A stretch of DNA of 8,161 nt from positions 1 to 8,161 of the forward strand of contig JBFGVE010000132.1 in assembly GCA_041565275.1 (NCBI GenBank), written 5' to 3'. This stretch comes from CAWUKT01 sp041565275. Its GTDB lineage: Bacteria > Bacteroidota > Bacteroidia > J057 > JADKCL01. The translations under genes and the position numbers were made by a program. This document shows, piece by piece, positions 1 to 4,741 of the stretch; the stretch's first letter is position 1; every line of letters begins with the position of its first letter. The notes below the pieces were generated by a model, which worked only from the letters and a program-made list of their open reading frames with translations, was not told where the DNA came from and made no database searches.

Positions 1-564
1 GGTATAAAAGACTGCAATGATCGCAATTGCACCTATGTCATCAAATATAGCCAGAGAAGTGAGAAAGATTTTAATGGAAACAGGTACATGAGGTCCGAGA
101 AGGCTCAAGACTCCAAGGGCAAAGGCGATGTCGGTAGCGGCTGGTATAGCCCAGCCCTGCACCGCTTGTTCGTCCTGGTAGTTGAAAAACAAGTAGATCA
201 GAGCGGGTACGAGCATTCCCCCGACAGCTCCGGCTCCGGGCAATACGATGCTTCGAAGGCTGGACAATTCGCCTTCTACCAGTTCCCTTTTCAGTTCAAG
301 GCCGACCAGGAAAAAGAAGACCGACATCAAGCCATCGTTGATCCAGAGAAGTAGAGGCTTCGCAATCACCAATCCGCCTACCTGAACTGAAACAGGTGTT
401 GAGATCAACATTTTGTAGTACACGTTGAGGCCTGTATTGGCAAATAGGATTGCCAATACAGCAGCCCCCATGAGAAGAATACCACCCGAAGATTCCATTT
501 GAATGAAAGCCTGGATAAAATTCTTACCATTTTTACCAGCCTTTGAACTTTGCTTTGTTGCCAT
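1..564 (-). CDS. nhaA: NhaA family Na+/H+ antiporter, N-terminal part (3' end outside window)
   Basis: This gene reads leftwards from ATG at 564 and is open for 188 codons to the window edge, so the C-terminal half (NhaA is usually about 390-440 residues) is missing. NhaA is an inner-membrane antiporter that expels Na+ or Li+ in exchange for protons, giving salt and alkaline-pH tolerance. Visible hallmarks are the hydrophobic first helix (about 24-42), the segment WINDGLMSVFFFLVGLELKRE (74-94, quoted as its family signature), AIPAATDIAFALGVLSLLG (139-157) and LAIFDDIGAIAIIA (171-184). Asp145, Asp175 and Asp176 align with E. coli Asp133, Asp163 and Asp164, the last two being the ion-binding pair. 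No strong ribosome binding site precedes the start, as is common in Bacteroidota. Upstream lies the repeat-rich intergenic region, so it appears to be first in its transcript. Identification is very secure. Confidence 0.97.
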   Translation of the reverse strand, partial: MATKQSSKAGKNGKNFIQAFIQMESSGGILLMGAAVLAILFANTGLNVYYKMLISTPVSVQVGGLVIAKPLLLWINDGLMSVFFFLVGLELKRELVEGELSSLRSIVLPGAGAVGGMLVPALIYLFFNYQDEQAVQGWAIPAATDIAFALGVLSLLGPHVPVSIKIFLTSLAIFDDIGAIAIIAVFYT

Positions 565-740
565 ACGCCTTGAACGTTCTTTTGTTCTATAAACTCACCG
601 GGGAGGACCTGGGGCTTTCAAACCCGGATAGATTTGGAAATACACTGATGCTGTGCAAGTAAGCTAAACTAAGGAAAAGTGCAAAGGGGATGAAATTCAA
701 AAGGAACGTAAATAGGTTAGTTGGTGTAAGACACAGTTGG
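565..740. other. intergenic leader region upstream of nhaA
   Basis: No convincing gene is seen here. It should carry the nhaA promoter on the minus strand, but no clear TTTG / TAnnTTTG Bacteroidota promoter pair could be placed. A minus-strand frame from GTG at 787 to 587 encodes a hydrophobic stretch, but its first residues are only a translation of the 12-bp repeat and it resembles no family I know. Confidence 0.4.
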
Positions 741-776
741 TGGAATGCCCCCTGGAATGCCCCCTGGAATGCTCTC
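741..776. repeat. 12-bp direct repeat, about 2.6 copies
   Basis: TGGAATGCCCCC occurs at 741-752 and again at 753-764, followed by a partial third copy (TGGAATGC, 765-772). It lies about 120 bp left of the 44-bp array. The string GGAATGC also occurs in the complement of most 44-bp units (GGGGAATGC), so the two repeats may be related in inverted orientation. This last point is inference from a short match. Confidence 0.75.
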
Positions 777-897
777 AGATTACTCACCTGAATACTCTCT
801 CACAGTCTTTCCAGCTCCGGATATCCACCCCAATGTAGTAGGATATATACTTGTTTTCGGTTCTACTCTCACTGGGCTTTACTCAGGAACTACTCCT

Positions 898-1391
898 GGC
901 CACACCTGGGTTTTGTTCCGGTCAAAACTTGTGCATTCCCCGGCCACACCTGGGTTTTGTTCCGGTCAAAGCTTGTGCATTCCCCGGCTACACCAGGGCT
1001 ATGTTCCGGTCAAAGCTTGTGCATCCTCCGGCTACACCAGGGTTTTGTTCCGGTCAAAGCTTGTGCATTCCCCGGCTATACCTGGGTTTTGTTCCGGTCA
1101 AAGCTTGTGCATTCCCCGGCTACACCTGGGCTATGTCCGGACAAAAACTTGTGCATTCCCCGGCTACACCTGGGCTATGTCCGGACAAATGCTTGTGCAT
1201 TCCCCGGCTACACCAGGGCTATGTTCCGGACGTAACTTGTGCATTCCCCGGCCACACCTGAGCTATGTTCCAGACGTAACTTGTGCATTCCCCAGCTACA
1301 CCTGTACTATGTCCGGATATAACTGGTGCGTGGCTCTGGCCACACCTAGTCTTTACTCCGGCCATTTCTGGTGCGTGCTCTGGCCACACTT
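898..1391. repeat. 44-bp tandem repeat array (minisatellite), about 11 units
   Basis: Units begin with GGC(C/T)ACACC at 898, 942, 986, 1030, 1074, 1118, 1162, 1206, 1250, 1294 (here AGC), 1338 and a partial one at 1382. Every interval is exactly 44 bp. Units 1-5 carry TTCCGGTCAAA, units 6-7 the palindrome TGTCCGGACA (1134-1143, 1178-1187), units 8-9 TTCC(G/A)GACGTAAC, and units 10-11 are diverged (GGTGCGTG). A degenerate copy may precede the array (about 864-897). Central units are more alike than edge units, as expected if copies are gained and lost by slippage or recombination. 44 is not a multiple of 3, so the same unit is read in three frames in turn, which argues against a coding role even though the plus strand has no stop in any frame inside the homogeneous part. 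Function unknown: it could be a variable-number locus, a protein-binding array, or a repetitive transcript. Confidence 0.93.
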
Positions 1392-1439
1392 GGGATAAAG
1401 TCTGCCCACACCTGATTTCCCTCCAAATAACAGCCAGAT

Positions 1440-1462
1440 GGGTTAAATCTGTTTATTAACCC
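1440..1462. other. 7-bp perfect inverted repeat
   Basis: GGGTTAA (1440-1446) and TTAACCC (1456-1462) are perfect complements around a 9-nt loop. No T-run follows on either strand, so it is not a typical terminator. It sits about 50 bp after the repeat array and could be an operator or a weak hairpin. Confidence 0.4.
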
Positions 1463-1494
1463 TGTAAGCTCCCTTCTGTGGGGGGCAGGTCTGT

Positions 1495-1544
1495 CCTAAA
1501 AAAGCACTGAGATCCCCAGCAGGAGTAGAACCAGGCTGATCTCA
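1495..1544 (-). terminator. possible intrinsic terminator on the minus strand
   Basis: TGAGAT (1508-1513) pairs with ATCTCA (1539-1544). Inside, after a CCC bulge, CAGC (1517-1520) pairs with GCTG (1535-1538), and GG with CC closes the loop. Read on the minus strand the stem is followed, after GTGC, by a run of six T (complement of the A-run ending at 1503). The 4-nt gap between stem and T-run weakens the call. No minus-strand gene lies directly upstream of it: the stretch to 1661 is empty and then comes DUF922 on the plus strand. A short unannotated minus-strand transcript is possible. The rest of 1398-1660 shows no gene. Confidence 0.33.
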
Positions 1545-1660
1545 CCAAAATAGGTTCAATAACTGCCTGTGAAGGAAGGGGAGAAGCCTGGATAAGGTAG
1601 AAAAAATGAAACATTGTACTTCGAATTACAGTATTATAGGAAAGGACAGTGTTCTGATTT

Positions 1661-2269
1661 ATGAAAGAATCCCACGCTGGCATATCGACAATTCTCTTTG
1701 CTGCGGTTCTGTTGCTGGTAGGACTGGCTTGGTCTGGATTCTCGTCTGCTAGTCGTCATGATCATTTTCCAGGTGAGGGCGGTGGGGTGCTAAACGGTAA
1801 GGAGATGCGCTGGTCCCCTGACTACCGCATTCGGTGGTCTGATTTCAGGGGAGAGCCTGAGGGCTGGACTTACATGGATGCTACCACTGAGTCTGGTATC
1901 GTCTTTTCTTGGAAATGCGATTGGAGTGGTTTCCACCCTGAGGTGTATGCGATATTTGATCCTGTCAACAGTTGGGTCAACCCTCGCAATGCATCGGAGT
2001 ACCTGCTCGATCATGAAAGAGCCCATTTTGATATCACCGAAATTCATGCACGCAAACTGCGGAAACGGTTCTCGAAAATGGGTAATGTATGTCAGCTAGG
2101 GAGGCGTGGAATTGACCAGATCGCCCAGGAAATTTACCGTGAATCTGCGACAATGCAGGAGCGGTACGACGATGAGACCAGCCATTCTAAGAATTACAGG
2201 GCTCAGAAAGAATGGCAAAGCAAGATCGCTAAGGAATTGAACACACTGAACGAATGGGCCAGCCGATAG
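1661..2269 (+). CDS. DUF922 family putative zinc-dependent protease, membrane-anchored or secreted
   Basis: This is a 202-residue protein with an N-terminal hydrophobic segment (about 9-24, STILFAAVLLLVGLAW) that acts as a signal peptide or membrane anchor, so the rest should face the periplasm. The body matches my recollection of the DUF922 family: the W-x-D-F motif (WSDFRGEP, 59-66), then DHERAHFDITEIHARKLRK (117-135), which contains a zincin HExxH core (His118, Glu119, His122), and near the C-terminus YDDETSHSKNYRAQKEW (169-185). His118 and His122 would bind zinc and Glu119 would activate water. The third ligand cannot be fixed by eye; His129, Asp171 and His175 are candidates. The substrate is unknown. 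The gene stands alone on the plus strand, convergent with the carbonic anhydrase pair. No strong ribosome binding site precedes the ATG at 1661, which is chosen because it leaves an intact signal sequence. Family call fairly sure, protease activity inferred. Confidence 0.85.
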   Translation: MKESHAGISTILFAAVLLLVGLAWSGFSSASRHDHFPGEGGGVLNGKEMRWSPDYRIRWSDFRGEPEGWTYMDATTESGIVFSWKCDWSGFHPEVYAIFDPVNSWVNPRNASEYLLDHERAHFDITEIHARKLRKRFSKMGNVCQLGRRGIDQIAQEIYRESATMQERYDDETSHSKNYRAQKEWQSKIAKELNTLNEWASR

Positions 2270-2287
2270 CTCCATAAGCATGTAGCT
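2268..2287 (+). other. hairpin overlapping the DUF922 stop codon
   Basis: AGCT-C-CAT (2268-2275) can pair with ATG-T-AGCT (2280-2287) around the tetraloop AAGC, with one mismatch. No T-run follows, so it is at best a weak or factor-assisted 3' end. The 91-bp gap between the two convergent genes shows no better terminator. Confidence 0.3.
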
Positions 2288-2360
2288 CCCGGAATTATAA
2301 GGCTCATGTGTGCATAGAGAGGAACCACGCTAAAAGCACTGTTATTGATGTGAATAGATT

Positions 2361-3122
2361 TTACTTTAGAAAATCCACACTGCCGTTATCCATATCATAA
2401 ACTGCTCCCAATACTTTTATTTCTCCATTGTCTTCCATCTCTTTCAGGATAGGACTTTCTGTTCTTATCTGTTCAATAGTCTTTCTCACATTACTCTCAC
2501 AAGCCATATGAACAAATTCCTCATTATCTGATGTTCTATTTCCATTGTATTCTACCGCCTCAACTGCTGGACGAATCTTTGAAAGCATAGATGTTATATT
2601 TCCTAACTTTACATCGTCTACCGCAGCTTTAACAGCACCACAATGCTCGTGCCCCAATACCAAGATAAGTTTAGAACCCGAAACCTTGCAAGCAAACTCC
2701 ATACTACCGAGTATATCTTCATTAACGAAGTTACCTGCGACCCTTGCTACAAATATGTCGCCTATTCCTCTGTCAAAAACATCTTCAACAGGCACACGGC
2801 TGTCAACACAAGACAACACGATTGCTTTGGGATATTGAGCAGATACGCTCTTTCTTACTTGAGCAGAATGGTTTCTTTCTGTAAGGTCATTTCGCACAAA
2901 TCTTTCATTTCCTTCTTTAAAGGATTGAATGACCATATCTGGTGTTAAAGCTTCTTGTTCCTCTTTTGATAAAACCTTTTCCACCAGTCCAGTTACCTGT
3001 TCTTTCTGAACATCAGCTTGTTGATCTGTGAGATTCTGCGCCTTTTTAGCTTCTTCGCTGCAGGAAAATGATATTAGTCCGATACTGAAAGCAATGACTC
3101 CTAGTTTTTTTAGTGTATTCAT
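2361..3122 (-). CDS. beta-class carbonic anhydrase, lipoprotein form
   Basis: The protein hydrates CO2 to bicarbonate. Counted from the ATG at 3122 it has 253 residues. The N-terminus (MNTLKKLGVIAFSIGLISFSC) is a lipoprotein signal with lipid cysteine Cys21, followed by SEEAKK and a charged, probably helical linker up to about residue 60. The catalytic domain shows SCVDSRVP (104-111: zinc ligand Cys105 with the Asp107-Arg109 dyad), VARVAGN (125-131) and LGHEHCGAVKAA (156-167: zinc ligands His158 and Cys161). The C-terminal EIKVLGAVYDMDNGSVDFL is also typical. The TTG at 3143 would add seven residues and overlap the upstream stop as TTGA, but the ATG gives a standard signal peptide. It follows the DUF2490 gene by 17 nt, so they are probably one transcript. 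A lipid anchor puts the enzyme in the periplasm or at the cell surface, unlike the cytoplasmic Can/CynT enzymes. It is AT-rich compared with xseA and ptrB. Confidence 0.95.
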   Translation of the reverse strand: MNTLKKLGVIAFSIGLISFSCSEEAKKAQNLTDQQADVQKEQVTGLVEKVLSKEEQEALTPDMVIQSFKEGNERFVRNDLTERNHSAQVRKSVSAQYPKAIVLSCVDSRVPVEDVFDRGIGDIFVARVAGNFVNEDILGSMEFACKVSGSKLILVLGHEHCGAVKAAVDDVKLGNITSMLSKIRPAVEAVEYNGNRTSDNEEFVHMACESNVRKTIEQIRTESPILKEMEDNGEIKVLGAVYDMDNGSVDFLK

Positions 3123-3139
3123 GTTTCTTGTTCTTATTG

Positions 3140-3808
3140 TCAAAAATTTAGGAATGTTACAACGTTTATCTGATCTCGGTTTCCACCGCTCAAGAATTGG
3201 TTCATATACCCCAATTCAAACCTAGCGATTTTATTCAACTTAAACCCCACTCCACCATAAAGCCTATTCCTATCAAAGACATTTCCTTCGTGATTGAGAA
3301 ATATTTCGTTATACAAAGAAAGGTAAGCAGTCTTGTCAGTCATGTCAGAGTTGTTTAACAGCAGATTTAGGGCTAAGAAGTATCGAAATCTAAACTTCAA
3401 ATCTTGGTTTTCAATCCACCTTTGCTCAAATCTATACCTATGTTGCAATTTAAATCTTCCAATGTCTTGTCGTGTTATAAACTGTTGGAAAATTCTATGT
3501 TCGTTAAGACTCGCTTTTTCGTTGGTATTTGGCAGGTAGTTCTGGCTGTTGATAAAACCATAACCAAACAGGACATTGTTGTTGTTTTTGGTTATGTTGT
3601 AGCCAACACCCGTTCTCAGTAGCAATTGTTCTAAATCTCCAATGGCATTGTAGTTTCTGTATTGAATTTCATTATGCCAATTCCATCTACTGTTAATCTG
3701 TTTGTTCCCTATATATATCAGCCAATTGCCCAAATCAGACGGCTGGGCAAAACCGCTAAATGAAACAAGACTTGTTATCATGGTGATAAGTACCCGTTTC
3801 ATATTCAT
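3140..3808 (-). CDS. DUF2490 family outer-membrane beta-barrel protein
   Basis: This 222-residue protein has a signal peptide (about 1-21, ending GFA before Gln22, a common Bacteroidota cleavage pattern). It then shows alternating aromatic and polar strands throughout and ends in Phe (VVTFLNF), as outer-membrane barrels usually do. Family-like blocks are INSRWNWHNEIQYRNY (38-53), LLLRTGVGYNI (62-72), FGYGFINSQNY (81-91), EHRIFQQFITRQDIGRFKL (103-121), HRYRFEQRWI (123-132) and NRLYGGVGFKLNK (181-193). The role of DUF2490 proteins is not established; a small pore or outer-membrane scaffold is a guess. The start at 3808 is favoured over the in-frame ATG at 3802 because an AGGAGG lies 8 nt before it. 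The lipoprotein carbonic anhydrase follows after 17 nt, which suggests the two act together in the envelope. AT-rich relative to the right half of the window. Confidence 0.85.
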   Translation of the reverse strand: MNMKRVLITMITSLVSFSGFAQPSDLGNWLIYIGNKQINSRWNWHNEIQYRNYNAIGDLEQLLLRTGVGYNITKNNNNVLFGYGFINSQNYLPNTNEKASLNEHRIFQQFITRQDIGRFKLQHRYRFEQRWIENQDLKFRFRYFLALNLLLNNSDMTDKTAYLSLYNEIFLNHEGNVFDRNRLYGGVGFKLNKIARFELGYMNQFLSGGNRDQINVVTFLNF

Positions 3809-3816
3809 TCTGGATC

Positions 3817-3822
3817 CCTCCT
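3817..3822 (-). promoter_or_regulatory. strong Shine-Dalgarno site of the DUF2490 gene
   Basis: On the minus strand AGGAGG ends 8 nt before the ATG at 3808, an ideal spacing. Such a strong site is unusual in Bacteroidota and no other gene in this window has one. It decides between the two close ATG codons at 3808 and 3802. Confidence 0.7.
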
Positions 3823-3836
3823 CAATGGTAAGGGGA

Positions 3837-3904
3837 TGTCAAGTAAGCAAGCACCTGTGATAAAAAAGTGAGCACCTGTCATAATCTGGCGAACAGGGGG
3901 TGCT
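3837..3904. mobile_element. possible insertion-sequence end remnant (21-bp-spaced repeats, IS21-like pattern)
   Basis: AGCACCTGTnATAA occurs twice, at 3850-3863 and 3871-3884, exactly 21 bp apart, with further matches upstream of each core (AA...AAG). The block begins with TGTCAAGTAAGC at 3837. A partial inverted copy, ACAGGGGGTGCT (3893-3904), follows; it equals the complement of AGCACCTGT with three extra G. Terminal TG followed by multiple spaced direct repeats is how IS21-family ends are built, so this may be a leftover end or a very short MITE-like relic. No transposase gene is present. An alternative is an operator for the DUF2490/carbonic anhydrase unit, since it lies about 30 bp upstream of that start. 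Repeats certain, IS identity unproven. Confidence 0.4.
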
Positions 3905-3953
3905 TCAAAATCTGTTGCTCTCTACATGGAACACTGATTTCTGTCTTTTTGGA

Positions 3954-3970
3954 GGCTGCCGTGGGCAACC
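3954..3970. other. strong 7-bp GC-rich hairpin downstream of the DUF3127 gene
   Basis: GGCTGCC (3954-3960) pairs with GGCAACC (3964-3970), with one mismatch or wobble depending on the strand, around a 3-nt loop. It lies about 30 nt past the DUF3127 stop codon. On the minus strand the stem is followed by A-rich sequence, not T, so it is not a standard intrinsic terminator for that gene. It could protect the 3' end of the transcript. Confidence 0.35.
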
Positions 3971-4001
3971 TTTCATATTCAAAATGATGAGTCAAATTAT
4001 C

Positions 4002-4376
4002 TCAGAAAGGAAGATCGTCTGCTCCATCTTCGTCAGCCGCTCCAACTGCCATGTCATACACTCCACTGCCTTCAGCTGCAGGGACACCTGCCTGAGAATC
4101 AATTTTCTGGACTCTCCAGGCATCAAGGGTGGTAAAGTATTTGGTTTCTCCTTGCGGACTGACCCATTGACGACCACGGAGATTAAATGTTACTTCTATT
4201 TTATCTCCTACCTCCATACTGTCAACCAGTGTCACACGGTCTTGGATCAGCTCGAATTTCACATACTGTGGATACATCGGATTGTCAGCATACTCCAGTA
4301 TGAATTCACGTTTTTTAAACGAGTCCGTGATCTGTTGGACGTCCATTTTCGCATGTAATTTTCCTTCAGCAGTCAT
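4002..4376 (-). CDS. DUF3127 protein, predicted OB-fold with SSB-like C-terminal tip
   Basis: This 124-residue protein matches DUF3127, a small Bacteroidota family of unknown function. Residues 1-92 form the conserved domain: GKLHAKMDVQQ (5-15), FKKREFILEY (20-29), YPQYVKFELIQDR (35-47), VGDKIEVTFNLRGRQW (56-71) and GETKYFTTLDAWRVQKI (76-92), a beta-rich layout fitting an OB-like fold. Residues 93-114 look like a flexible Ala/Gly linker. The end, DEDGADDLPF (115-124), closely resembles the acidic D-D-x-P-F tip by which bacterial single-stranded DNA-binding protein recruits partner enzymes. It is therefore inferred to bind single-stranded nucleic acid and dock repair proteins. It follows the exonuclease VII genes on the same strand, but a terminator at 4455-4484 separates it, so it probably has its own promoter in 4377-4454. 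Family call good, role inferred. Confidence 0.87.
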   Translation of the reverse strand: MTAEGKLHAKMDVQQITDSFKKREFILEYADNPMYPQYVKFELIQDRVTLVDSMEVGDKIEVTFNLRGRQWVSPQGETKYFTTLDAWRVQKIDSQAGVPAAEGSGVYDMAVGAADEDGADDLPF

Positions 4377-4454
4377 AGTCTCAACTCTCTTATTGTTAAT
4401 ACTTGAATTTAATGGTGTATAAAATTCACTAATTTCACCGGGATTGATCCTTAC

Positions 4455-4484
4455 AAAAAACCCACAATTCCTGAATTTCTGGGG
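4455..4484 (-). terminator. intrinsic terminator after xseB
   Basis: On the minus strand, a few nt after the xseB stop, CCCA pairs with TGGG and AATT with AATT around the loop CAGG, with a small internal loop between the two helices. Six T follow directly (complement of the A-run 4455-4460). This would end the ptrB-xseA-xseB transcript and separate it from the DUF3127 gene. Confidence 0.65.
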
Positions 4485-4489
4485 ATAAG

Positions 4490-4741
4490 TTATTCGAAGG
4501 TTTCTTCTTCTTCTCCCGAAGTACCCTCTACCAGGGTCTTTACCTTTAGTTCTGCTTCATCCAGGTACTGTCGGCACTGTTCGATAAGATCCGTGCCCAT
4601 TGTGAATAACTTTACGTTCTCGTCAAAATCCAATTCTCCCGCCTGCATTTGTTCCAGCAAGCTACGGATCTTTCGCAATTTACTTTCCAGTGAGAATCCC
4701 TCTTCCATAGCTCTCAAAATTAATCTTTTACTTCCATCCAT
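4490..4741 (-). CDS. xseB: exodeoxyribonuclease VII small subunit
   Basis: This is the small subunit of exonuclease VII, which degrades single-stranded DNA from both ends in the cytoplasm during repair. In known complexes several XseB copies wrap the coiled coil of XseA. The 83-residue protein is nearly all helical: FSLESKLRKIRSLLEQMQAGEL (16-37) matches the family signature of a helix ending in a (S/A)GEL turn, followed by DFDENVKLFTMGTDLIEQC and a second helix to about residue 71. The last residues (GEEEETFE) are acidic. The ATG at 4741 overlaps the end of xseA by 22 bp and gives a length close to the 80 residues of E. coli XseB. An in-frame ATG at 4708 would give 72 residues and an 11-nt gap; the sequence does not decide between them. 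Adjacent xseA strongly supports the call. Confidence 0.92.
   Translation of the reverse strand: MDGSKRLILRAMEEGFSLESKLRKIRSLLEQMQAGELDFDENVKLFTMGTDLIEQCRQYLDEAELKVKTLVEGTSGEEEETFE

Noticed and set aside
587..787. 66-codon minus-strand hydrophobic frame upstream of nhaA
   Set aside because: GTG start inside the 12-bp repeat, no recognisable family, and it occupies the expected nhaA promoter region.
898..1391. CRISPR array
   Set aside because: The whole 44-bp unit repeats; there are no unique spacers of constant length between shorter repeats, and no cas genes nearby.
745..1398. 217-codon plus-strand open frame through the repeat array, with a Cys/Pro-rich repetitive translation
   Set aside because: The 44-bp period rotates the reading frame, all three plus frames are open in the array because the unit has no stop in any frame, and there is no signal peptide, ribosome site or family resemblance. 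Openness is a by-product of the repeat.
1456..1683. 75-codon minus-strand frame across the start of the DUF922 gene
   Set aside because: No family resemblance and it overlaps the signal-peptide start of a well-supported gene.
3123..3143. TTG start at 3143 for the carbonic anhydrase, overlapping the previous stop as TTGA
   Set aside because: It could allow translational coupling, but the ATG at 3122 gives a more standard lipoprotein signal and a more common start codon. Not fully excluded.
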